Below are positions 7,273 through 15,252 of a DNA stretch of 64,000 nt, one piece after another. The notes beneath the pieces were generated by a model, which saw only the letters and a list, made by a program, of their open reading frames with translations, did not search any database and was not told the DNA's origin. The DNA is from Elusimicrobiota bacterium (GTDB lineage: Bacteria; Elusimicrobiota; Elusimicrobia; UBA1565; UBA9628), in contig PLZD01000049.1 of assembly GCA_003151975.1 (NCBI GenBank), positions 1 to 64,000 of the forward strand, given 5' to 3'. Position numbers and translations under genes: made by a program. Positions within the stretch are counted from its first letter, which is position 1. Every line of letters begins with the position of its first letter.

Positions 7273-9827
7273 CAGGAATTCTTTTTCATCGGCAGGACGC
7301 GGCGCCGCTTGCCGTCGAACGCCCAGAGCGCATTGGCCACCGCGCCCGCCGTCGGCACGAGGCCGATCTCGCCGACGCCCTTGGCGCCGTAGGGACCCAG
7401 CTGGTCCGGCACCTCGACGCCGATGACTTTCATCGGCGGCGTGTCTTTCGCGCGCAGCACGCCGCAGTCGCGCAGGCGCGTCGACTTGGGACGGCCGTTT
7501 TCCATGACGAGCTCTTCGCTGATCGCGTAGCCCAGGCCCATGTGCAGGGAGCCCTCGATCTGGCCCTCGAATAAAGTGCGGTTGATGATCTTGCCCGCGT
7601 CGTGGGCCGCGATCAGCTGGGAGATTTTCCCGTCGTCGTTGACGACGGCGACTTGGGCCGCGTAGCTGTACGAATAGTGCGTGCAGATCGGCTTGCCGTG
7701 CGTGTCGTAGCCGGGCTTGTTGGTCCAGTCGCAGACCCACTTGCCGCGGTAGCGACGCCCGACGAGCTTTTCGAGACCTTCTTTCTCGAGATCGACCTTG
7801 AACGCCTTGCACGCGTCGATGATCGCGTTGCCCACCAGCGAAGTCGCGCGCGAGGCCGTCGTCATGCCCGCGGGCGTCTGGTCCTTGGTGCGCACCACGA
7901 CTTTCATGAACTCGGGGTCGAGGCCCGTCTCCTCGCAGACGAAATGGACCGCCATCGTGTCGACGCCCTGGCCCATCTCGGTCCAGCCGTGGCGGATCTC
8001 GACGGACTTGGGGCCCAGCACCGCGAGTTCGACTTCGGAAAAGTCGGGCATGCCGTTGCCGATGCCGGTGTTCTTGATGCCGCAGGCGAGGCCCGCGAAC
8101 TTCGCGTTATTAAAATCTTCCTTGACTGCTTCAAGACACGCCCGCACGCCGACGCCTCCCGTCAAAATCTGGCCGGTGCTCGTCGTGAGACCCTCGGTCA
8201 AAGCGTTGTCCCAGCGGAACTGCCAGCGGTCAAAGCCGCCTTTCTCGCAGAGCTCGTCGACGGCGCATTCCATCGCGTAGGTCGCTTGGTTGGCGCCGAA
8301 ACCGCGCATCGCGCCGCAGGGCAGGTTGTTCGTGTAAACGGCCGTGGCCTCGATGTCGACCGCGGGCACGAAGTAGCCGCCGGTCGCGTGGCCCGCGGCG
8401 CGCTCGAGGACTTTCATGCCGACCGACGCGTAGGCGCCGGAATCGCCCCAGATGCGCGCGTGGAGCGCCTTGAGCTTGCCGTCCTTGCCGCAGCCGAGCT
8501 TGAATTCCAGCTTCAGCGCGTGGCGCTTGGGGTGCATGATGATCGACTCGTCGCGGCTGATCTCGAGCTTGACGGGCTTCTTGAGCACGAAGGCCGCCAA
8601 GGCCGCGGGGCCTTGCGCGAGCATGTCTTCCTTGCCGCCGAAGGCCCCGCCGTTGGGCACGAGCACGACGTTGACCTTTTCCTCGGTAACGCCTAGCAGA
8701 GTGGCCAACTGCATGCGGTCCTCATAGATGCCCTGGCCCTGCGAATAAAGCGTGACGCCGCCCTCCCAAGGAACGCCGAGCGCCGCCTCGGGCTCCATGA
8801 AGGCGTGCTCGATCATCTGCGTCTGGTAGGTAGCCTCGACGACATGATCGCACGAAGCGAGCGCCTTCAAAGCATCGCCTTTCTTCGCGATCGAGACGCT
8901 GAGCTTGTTTCCCTTCGGCCCGACCTTGGGCGAATTGGGCTCGAGCGCTTTGAACAAATCGAGCACGGGCTCGAGCACCTCGTACTCGACTTTGACGAGC
9001 GCTACGGCCGCGCGCGCTTGGTCGCGCGTCTTGGCCACGACGATCGCGAGCACGTCCCCCACATAATTCGTGGTCTCGCCCTCCGCGACGAGCACGGGCC
9101 AATCCTTCACGATGAGGCCGACGATGCGCTTTCCGGGCACGTCCTTGGCCGTCAGCACGGAGACGACGCCGGGGGCCTTGAGAGCCACGGAATAATCGAT
9201 CTTGAGCACCTTGGCCCGCGGGTGCGCGCTCAAATGCAGGGCCGCGTGCAGCATGCCGGGCTCGTCGAGATCGGCGACGTAGCGCCGCCGTCCGAGCACG
9301 CCGTCTGCGATCTCGTACTTTGGCAGGCGCGAGCCGACTTTGCCGCTCTCGGCCGGCGCGGGGATAACTTTCCCGCGCAGGGCCTTTCCAGCTTCTAAAA
9401 TGGACGCGACGATCTTCTTGTAGCCGGTGCAGCGGCAGAGATGCTGGTTGAGGCCGCGCTCGACTTCTTCTTGAGAAGGCTCCGGCGTCTTGCGCAGCAG
9501 GTTGCGCGCGCGCACGACGATGCCGGGGATGCAGAAGCCGCACTGCACGCCGCCGCATTTCTTGAAGCCGTCGACGAAGGCCTCTTTCTCTTTTTCCTGC
9601 CACCCCTCGATGGTCAGGATCTCGGCGCCCGCGGCCTTGCTCATCGGTGTCACGCAGGATAAGATGGCTTTGCCGCCGAGCTCGATGGTGCAGCAGCCGC
9701 AGGCGGCCTGCGGCGAGCAGCCGTCCTTGGCCGAGATCACGCCCTCCTCGTCGCGCAGCCAGCGCAGCATGGAGCGCTCGGGGTCTCCCGAGTACTCGCG
9801 TTCGACGCCGTTGAGTTTGAAGCGCAT
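7272..9827 (-). CDS. Xanthine dehydrogenase-type molybdenum hydroxylase, 2Fe-2S and Mo domains fused
   Basis: The 851-residue protein joins a two-cluster iron-sulfur domain to the molybdopterin-binding large subunit. Residues 1-160 carry C37, C43, C46 and C58 for the plant-type cluster, then CGFC and HLCRCTGY for the second cluster. The Mo part contains GGAFGGKED, MRGFGANQ, TEMGQG and the catalytic glutamate E820 in GAKGVGE. No FAD subunit is fused or adjacent, so electrons must leave by another partner. This architecture is that of the XdhD / selenium-dependent xanthine dehydrogenase group, which hydroxylates purines or related rings. The ATG at 9827 overlaps the preceding stop (TGATG). A TTG at 9830 would add one residue. 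Confidence 0.88.
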   Translation of the reverse strand: MRFKLNGVEREYSGDPERSMLRWLRDEEGVISAKDGCSPQAACGCCTIELGGKAILSCVTPMSKAAGAEILTIEGWQEKEKEAFVDGFKKCGGVQCGFCIPGIVVRARNLLRKTPEPSQEEVERGLNQHLCRCTGYKKIVASILEAGKALRGKVIPAPAESGKVGSRLPKYEIADGVLGRRRYVADLDEPGMLHAALHLSAHPRAKVLKIDYSVALKAPGVVSVLTAKDVPGKRIVGLIVKDWPVLVAEGETTNYVGDVLAIVVAKTRDQARAAVALVKVEYEVLEPVLDLFKALEPNSPKVGPKGNKLSVSIAKKGDALKALASCDHVVEATYQTQMIEHAFMEPEAALGVPWEGGVTLYSQGQGIYEDRMQLATLLGVTEEKVNVVLVPNGGAFGGKEDMLAQGPAALAAFVLKKPVKLEISRDESIIMHPKRHALKLEFKLGCGKDGKLKALHARIWGDSGAYASVGMKVLERAAGHATGGYFVPAVDIEATAVYTNNLPCGAMRGFGANQATYAMECAVDELCEKGGFDRWQFRWDNALTEGLTTSTGQILTGGVGVRACLEAVKEDFNNAKFAGLACGIKNTGIGNGMPDFSEVELAVLGPKSVEIRHGWTEMGQGVDTMAVHFVCEETGLDPEFMKVVVRTKDQTPAGMTTASRATSLVGNAIIDACKAFKVDLEKEGLEKLVGRRYRGKWVCDWTNKPGYDTHGKPICTHYSYSYAAQVAVVNDDGKISQLIAAHDAGKIINRTLFEGQIEGSLHMGLGYAISEELVMENGRPKSTRLRDCGVLRAKDTPPMKVIGVEVPDQLGPYGAKGVGEIGLVPTAGAVANALWAFDGKRRRVLPMKKNS

Positions 9828-11296
9828 CAAGAAAGTCCCGTCAGCCGATTGAATTCATTGATCTTGCGGTCCCAATCCCCGGCCTGGCCGAAGGTCTCGT
9901 CCCAGAACTCGGGCTCCCAAAGCTTGCGCAGGTCGTCGGAGCTCATGCCCTGCTGCTCGACCCAGGTGAAGTACTTGAGATTGTGGATCGCCTTGCGGTC
10001 GTTGTAGCTCAGTTCCTTGGCGTGTGCAACACTTTGGCCGCGCAGTCGGCGCTCGAGATCGACGATGGCATTCTCGTCGCTGTATTTTCCCCTTTCGGCC
10101 TCGAGCTCCTTCAAACGCGAGCGATAAAGATCGAGCGAGTCCGTGAAGATCGTGAACACGATATCCTTGGGCCCGAGCTCGTAATATTTCGCGAGCTTGA
10201 CCGCGCCCAGCGTGTTGGCGATGCCCGAGATGCCGAGCAGAGAAAGTTTTTCAATCGCTTTACTCGGAACGCCCTCGGCGGCCAGCCGCTTTCTCCCCGC
10301 GGGCTCGTTGAAGAGGCGCAAGAGGCGCATGCAGTCCTCGTCGTCGATGGCCGTGACCATGTCGGTGTTGCGCACGTTGTGCACCCACGGCACGTGCTTG
10401 TCGCCGATGCCCTCGATGCGGTGCTCGCCGAAGCCGTTCATCAGCAAGGTCGGGCACTGCAGGGCCTCGGAGGCGGCGACCTTGAGCAGCGGGAACTTCT
10501 TGCGCAGGTAATCGCCCGCGCCGATCGTGCCGGCCGAGCCCGTGCAGCTCACGTAGCCCGCGAAACGCGAGTCCTTCGCCTTGATCTCGTTGAAGACCTC
10601 CTCGATCGACGGGCCGGTCACGTGGTAATGCCACGACGGGTTGCCGAACTCGGAGAATTGGTTGAAGATCACGCAATCGGCGCGCGTGCGCCGGATTTCG
10701 TGGCACTTGTCGTAGATCTCTTTGACGTTGGACTCGGTGCCGGGCGTGGCGATGACTTCGGCACCGATGGATTTTAGCCACGCGAACCGTTCTTTGCTCA
10801 TCCCTTCTGGAAGAATCGCGACCGCCGTGCAGCCAAGCAGGGCGCTGTCAAAGGCGCCGCCGCGGCAGTAATTTCCCGTCGAGGGCCAGACGGCCTTCTG
10901 CGAGGTCGGGTCGAACTCGCCGGAGACCAAGCGCGGCACCAGACAGCCGAAGGCCGCGCCGACTTTGTGCGCGCCCGTCGGGAAGTGCTTGCCCACGAGT
11001 CCCACGATGCGCGCGGGCACGCCGGTCAGGGATGAGGGCAGCTCGAGAAAGTTGACGCCGCCAAAAAGCCCGGTCTCGGGATCGTTCTTCCAAGTGATGC
11101 GGAACAAATTGGCGGGATCGAGGTCGTCCATCGCGACTTTTTTTAGCCGCGCGCGCACGACCGCCGAAGTCTTCGACGGGTCCCGCAGCTCGCTGAAGGT
11201 CGGGATCAGCACGCCGCGCTTCTTGCATTGGGCGACGGCGCGGGACAGCGCCTCATCGCGGCTTTTGGTCTTCGTCTTGGCGGTTGCGCTTGGCAT
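9827..11296 (-). CDS. PLP-dependent fold-type II lyase (cysteine synthase / diaminopropionate ammonia-lyase superfamily)
   Basis: The 489-residue protein belongs to the tryptophan synthase beta superfamily. K111 in PTGAHKVGAAFG is the likely PLP lysine, and PSTGNYCRGG (about 138-147) is the loop that contacts the substrate carboxylate. It is about 100 residues longer than E. coli DpaL/YgeX, with an extended C-terminus. In known purine-degradation clusters a diaminopropionate ammonia-lyase (ygeX) lies beside ygeY, ssnA and xdh, so this gene may fill that role, but sequence similarity to DpaL itself looks modest and the substrate is unknown. A GAGGT Shine-Dalgarno precedes the ATG. It lies 12 bases after the thrC-like gene. 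Confidence 0.72.
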   Translation of the reverse strand: MPSATAKTKTKSRDEALSRAVAQCKKRGVLIPTFSELRDPSKTSAVVRARLKKVAMDDLDPANLFRITWKNDPETGLFGGVNFLELPSSLTGVPARIVGLVGKHFPTGAHKVGAAFGCLVPRLVSGEFDPTSQKAVWPSTGNYCRGGAFDSALLGCTAVAILPEGMSKERFAWLKSIGAEVIATPGTESNVKEIYDKCHEIRRTRADCVIFNQFSEFGNPSWHYHVTGPSIEEVFNEIKAKDSRFAGYVSCTGSAGTIGAGDYLRKKFPLLKVAASEALQCPTLLMNGFGEHRIEGIGDKHVPWVHNVRNTDMVTAIDDEDCMRLLRLFNEPAGRKRLAAEGVPSKAIEKLSLLGISGIANTLGAVKLAKYYELGPKDIVFTIFTDSLDLYRSRLKELEAERGKYSDENAIVDLERRLRGQSVAHAKELSYNDRKAIHNLKYFTWVEQQGMSSDDLRKLWEPEFWDETFGQAGDWDRKINEFNRLTGLS

Positions 11297-11308
11297 GTTG
11301 ACCTCGTG

Positions 11309-12580
11309 TTAAACCAGTTTTTCCCGGCGAATCAATTTTTCGAGCGACTTGAGATCGGGCGAAATAAAGTGCGGCTTGCCCGCCGCCTTGAGCGCGGAGG
11401 CCGTGTCCTTGAGGCCGTTGCCGCTGATCAGCACGACGGCCGACTCGCGCGATTTGATCAGCCCACCCCGCGCGGCTTTGGCCAGGCCCGCGTAGGCCGC
11501 GGCCGCGGCGGGCTCGGCGTAGACGCCGGCGCCCCGCGCGACATCGCGCATGGCCGCGAGAATCTCCGTATCCTTGACGGTCACGGCAAAGCCCCCCGAC
11601 TCGCGCACGGCCTTGACCGCGGCCGCGCCGTCGCGCGGCAGGCTGACCGAGATGCTGTCGGCAATCGTCTTGCCCGCGACGGGCTTGATCTTCCCGTCGC
11701 CTTTGAGCGCGCGCGCGACCGCATCGCTCGTGCCGGCTTGGACGGCGACGAGCTTCGGCAGGCGGTTAATAAGACCCAGCGTGCGGAACTCCGTGAAGCC
11801 CTTCCAAATGCCGCTGATGATGTTGCCGTCGCCGACGGAGACAAAGACGTTGTCGGGCACTTCCCACGAGAGCTGCTCGCACAGCTCGAAGGCGCAGGTC
11901 TTCTTGCCTTCGCGCGTGAACGGGTTGACGCCGGTGCTGCGGTTATACCAGCCGTAGCGGCGGCACGCCTCACGGCACAGGTCGAAGGCGTCGTCGTAGG
12001 TCCCGTCGACGGTAATGACCGTCGTACCGAAGACGAGCAGTTGGGCCAGCTTGGGCGCGGGCGCGGTCTTCGGCACGAAAATGATCGTCTTGAGCGGCAG
12101 GTTGGCCGCAAGACAAGCGAGAGAGGACGCGGCATTGCCCGTGGACGCGGTCGCCACGACTTTTTTTCCGCCTTGGAGGGCGCGCGCCACGACGACGGCG
12201 CTGGCGCGGTCCTTGAACGAGGCCGAGGGGTTGCGGCCGTCGTCCTTCACATAGACGCGGGCAAGGCCCAGCGCGCGCTCGAATTTCGGCGCGCGGTAGA
12301 GCGGCGTGCCGCCCACCCAGGGAGACGGCACCAAGCGGCGGTCCTCGACGGGCAAAAGGTCGAGATAGCGCCAGATCGAAGGATCGGAGATTGCCGCCAA
12401 GCGCTTGCGCGTGACGAAACGCTTTAAGCCCGCGTAGTCGTACTCGACCGAGAGGTTGCCGCCGCACGAGGGACAGGTTTCCTCGCTCTCGTCGAGCCGC
12501 ACCGCCCGGCCGCAGTCGATGCAGCGCAGGGCCAAGCCCTTGCCGGCCAAGACCTTCCCCGTCGCCATGAAATCCATCAT
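11309..12580 (-). CDS. Threonine synthase-like PLP enzyme with N-terminal zinc ribbon
   Basis: The 423-residue protein has an N-terminal zinc ribbon (C20, C23, C36, C39) followed by the threonine synthase catalytic domain with PLP lysine K122 (NPSASFKDR) and the ASTGNAASS loop. True threonine synthases convert O-phosphohomoserine to threonine. Here it leads a catabolic operon with a molybdenum hydroxylase and amidohydrolases, and no thrA or thrB is nearby, so a role in degrading an amino-acid-like intermediate is possible (inference). An AGGT Shine-Dalgarno lies eight bases before the ATG at 12580. ATGs at M2 and M5 are alternatives. It is divergent from the transketolase gene. Confidence 0.78.
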   Translation of the reverse strand: MMDFMATGKVLAGKGLALRCIDCGRAVRLDESEETCPSCGGNLSVEYDYAGLKRFVTRKRLAAISDPSIWRYLDLLPVEDRRLVPSPWVGGTPLYRAPKFERALGLARVYVKDDGRNPSASFKDRASAVVVARALQGGKKVVATASTGNAASSLACLAANLPLKTIIFVPKTAPAPKLAQLLVFGTTVITVDGTYDDAFDLCREACRRYGWYNRSTGVNPFTREGKKTCAFELCEQLSWEVPDNVFVSVGDGNIISGIWKGFTEFRTLGLINRLPKLVAVQAGTSDAVARALKGDGKIKPVAGKTIADSISVSLPRDGAAAVKAVRESGGFAVTVKDTEILAAMRDVARGAGVYAEPAAAAAYAGLAKAARGGLIKSRESAVVLISGNGLKDTASALKAAGKPHFISPDLKSLEKLIRREKLV

Positions 12581-12668
12581 ACTTTACCTGCGCGCCGGCA
12601 TCAATCGTCGCGAATGCCGTAAAATAGAGGATCAAAACCGTGGCATTTCCGTTGCACGCGGTCGGTCC
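12581..12668. promoter_or_regulatory. Divergent intergenic region between catabolic operon and transketolase
   Basis: This 88-base stretch is the only space for promoters of the minus-strand six-gene operon and the plus-strand transketolase. It is locally AT-rich around GTAAAATAGAGG (12619-12630), which could hold a -10 element on either strand. I could not match a convincing -35/-10 pair or an operator. Confidence 0.35.
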
Positions 12669-15092
12669 ATGAACCCTCTCAAGACCGCCTCTTTTGACGA
12701 AAAAACCTCCCCGTTCGTCTTTGGCCCGCGCCGAGCCATTTACGCGGACGCCTCCCAGCTCATTGGCTCCGGCCAAGTCCAACTGTCCGACGAGCGCGCC
12801 GCGTCCCTCGAGACGCTGGACCTGATTTACCGCTCGCTCTGCGCCATCCTTTATAACTACGTCCCGATGTCCGGCCATCCCGGCGGTTCGATCTCCTCTG
12901 GCCGCTTCGTCGCCGGCCTCCTGTTCAACGGGATGAGCTACGACCTCTCGCGGCCCGACCGCGACGACGCCGACCTCATCTCCTACGCCGCCGGCCACAA
13001 GGCCATGGGCCTCTACGCGATGTGGGCCCTGCGCGACGAGATCGCGCGCTTGTCCGCGCCCCAGCTGCTTCCCTCCAGAGTCCAGGATCGGCTGCGCCTC
13101 GAGGACTTGCTGGGCTTCCGCCGAAACCCCGAAGGCGGCCTGCCGCTCTTCAAGAAATTCAAATCCAAGGCGCTCGACGGCCATCCGACTCCCGCGACGC
13201 CGTTCGTGCGGCTCTCGACCGGGGCCTCGGGCGTGGGCATGGCGTCCTCGCTGGGACTGGCGTGGGGCGCGCGAGACTATTTCGGCTCGAAGGCTCCCGT
13301 CGTCCATATCGTCGAGGGCGAGGGCGGGCTAACTCCGGGACGCGTCGTCGAGGCGCTGGCGGCGGCCGGCACGGCGTCGTTGGGCAACGCGATCGTCCAC
13401 CTGGACTGGAACCAGGCCTCGATCGACTCGGACCGCGTCTGCCGCGAGGACGGAAAGCCGGGTGACTACGTTCAGTGGGACCCTCGTGAGCTCTTCCACC
13501 TCCACGATTGGAACGTGATCTTCGTCCCCGACGGCACCGACTTGCGCCAGATCGCGGCGGCGCAACAGTTCGCGGTCGGTCTGACCGGCGGCCAGCCGAC
13601 GGCCGTCGTTTATCGCACGCGCAAGGGCTGGCGCTACGGCATCGAGGGCAAGGGCTCGCACGGCGCGGGGCACAAGCTTTGCTCGCCGGGATTCTCGAAG
13701 GCGGTCGGAGAGATCTTCGCCAAGACCGGGGCGACCGTGGGTTCCTGCGCTCCCGGCTGCGAGCGCTGCGCGCCCAACGCGGAAGGCCCCGAAGCCATGG
13801 AAGCCTGCTTCTGGGAATCGCTGCAGGTCGTGCGCAAGACGCTGGAGGTCGAGCGCGCCGCCGTCGAGCATCTCGGCGCGTCATTGGTGGACGCGCAGGT
13901 GCGCCTGGACGGCCTTGCCCGCAAGCCGCGGTCCGACGCTCCGCGCGTCGAGGCGGTCTACGAGCTGGCTGCTCGCGGCGGCAAGCCGCCGGCGGGCCTC
14001 GAGCTCGCCCCCGGAACCTCCACGACCTTGCGCGGCGAGCTGGGCCGCGCGCTCAACGCTTACAACAAAGCATCACACGGCGCGATCTTCGCGGGCGCGG
14101 CCGACCTGATGGGTTCGACGAGCATCGGGACGACAGGCGCGGGCTTCGGCGAGGGTTTCTGGAACGCCATCTCAAATCCTTCGGCCCGGCTCATCTCGGC
14201 CGGCGGCATCTGCGAGGACGGCATGGCCGGCCTGCTTTCCGGCATGTCCGCGTTCGGACGGCATCTCGGCGCGGGCTCGTCTTACGGCGCGTTCATGGCG
14301 CCGCTCGGCCACATCGCCGCGCGACTGCACGCGATCGGCGCGCAGGCCAAGAAAGCGGTCAACGGCCAGCCTTATCGCCCCTTCCTGCTGATCTGCGCGC
14401 ACGCGGGCTTAAAGACCGGCGAGGACGGACCGACGCACGCCGACCCGCAATGCCTCCAGCTTTTGCAGGACAACTTTCCGCTGGGCACCGCCGTGACGCT
14501 CACGCCGTGGGATCCGGCCGAGATCTGGCCGCTGCTGGCGGCGGCGCTCCGCAAGCGCCCCGCCGTCATCGCGCCGTTCGTGACAAGGCCCAACGAAAAA
14601 ATCATCGACCGCGCGAAACTGGGCCTGGCGCCCGTGACGGCCGCCGAGACCGGCCTCTACGCCCTGCGCAAGGCGCACGGCAAAGGCGACGGAACCATCG
14701 TCCTGCAGGAGAGCGCCGCGGCCTACGCGTTCGTCGAGCAGGCCCTGCCGATCCTGGAAAAAGCCGGGCTCGACCTCTGGGTTTATTATGTTGCGAGCTC
14801 CGAGCTCTTCGACCTGCTGCCGCCGGCGCGGCGGCGCGCGATCTATCCGCAGGAGCGCGCGCGCGAGGCGATGGGCATCACGGGCTTTACGCTGGCCACC
14901 ATCCGCCGTTGGATAGGCTCGGAGCTCGGCCTCGAGGCGACTCTGCATCCGTTCCGCAAGGGGCACTATCTCGGCAGCGGAGCCGGCGAAAAAGTCCTCG
15001 CGGAAGCCGGGCTCGACGGCGCCTCTCAGGCGCGCGCGATCAAGAAGTACGCCGCGGCGCTGAAGAAAGCGCGAGCCTCGCGCCGAGGATAA
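12669..15092 (+). CDS. Transketolase-like thiamine-diphosphate enzyme, oversized
   Basis: The 807-residue protein resembles transketolase. The N-terminal ThDP domain has GHPGGSISSG (the conserved GHPGGS-type motif), a GEGG segment and an N residue in HLDWNQ, and the pyrimidine-domain half has GGICEDGMAG and HADPQC. Transketolases move two-carbon units between sugar phosphates in the pentose phosphate pathway. The protein is roughly 150 residues longer than the usual enzyme. The extra length includes a middle insertion with a small cysteine cluster (C360, C364, C367 in CAPGCERC) and a long linker. The frame is open from 12456, but ATG 12669 starts the conserved part and avoids overlap with the divergent gene. 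It could be a phosphoketolase-like or otherwise specialised relative. Confidence 0.75.
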   Translation: MNPLKTASFDEKTSPFVFGPRRAIYADASQLIGSGQVQLSDERAASLETLDLIYRSLCAILYNYVPMSGHPGGSISSGRFVAGLLFNGMSYDLSRPDRDDADLISYAAGHKAMGLYAMWALRDEIARLSAPQLLPSRVQDRLRLEDLLGFRRNPEGGLPLFKKFKSKALDGHPTPATPFVRLSTGASGVGMASSLGLAWGARDYFGSKAPVVHIVEGEGGLTPGRVVEALAAAGTASLGNAIVHLDWNQASIDSDRVCREDGKPGDYVQWDPRELFHLHDWNVIFVPDGTDLRQIAAAQQFAVGLTGGQPTAVVYRTRKGWRYGIEGKGSHGAGHKLCSPGFSKAVGEIFAKTGATVGSCAPGCERCAPNAEGPEAMEACFWESLQVVRKTLEVERAAVEHLGASLVDAQVRLDGLARKPRSDAPRVEAVYELAARGGKPPAGLELAPGTSTTLRGELGRALNAYNKASHGAIFAGAADLMGSTSIGTTGAGFGEGFWNAISNPSARLISAGGICEDGMAGLLSGMSAFGRHLGAGSSYGAFMAPLGHIAARLHAIGAQAKKAVNGQPYRPFLLICAHAGLKTGEDGPTHADPQCLQLLQDNFPLGTAVTLTPWDPAEIWPLLAAALRKRPAVIAPFVTRPNEKIIDRAKLGLAPVTAAETGLYALRKAHGKGDGTIVLQESAAAYAFVEQALPILEKAGLDLWVYYVASSELFDLLPPARRRAIYPQERAREAMGITGFTLATIRRWIGSELGLEATLHPFRKGHYLGSGAGEKVLAEAGLDGASQARAIKKYAAALKKARASRRG

Positions 15093-15252
15093 ATTCTCCG
15101 GATTCAGGACGACCGCGCGGGGCGGCTCCGGTCAATGGGCGGAGGCCTGCCCCTACTCAGCGGCCGAGAGGTGGATCTAGTACAATTTGGACCGATAAAT
15201 TCCCCTTGTATTAGCGGCGTTTCGGGGCTACCCTCCCGAGTGAGAGCGCCGC

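Noticed and set aside
7273-7812. N-terminal extension of the SsnA frame up to 7812
   Set aside because: The added 180 residues are a shadow of xdh. ATG 7272 overlaps the xdh stop and starts the conserved sequence.
13508-15214. 568-codon plus-strand frame inside the transketolase gene
   Set aside because: It is the +2 shadow of the transketolase, very Arg-rich and without similarity. The real frame ends at 15092.
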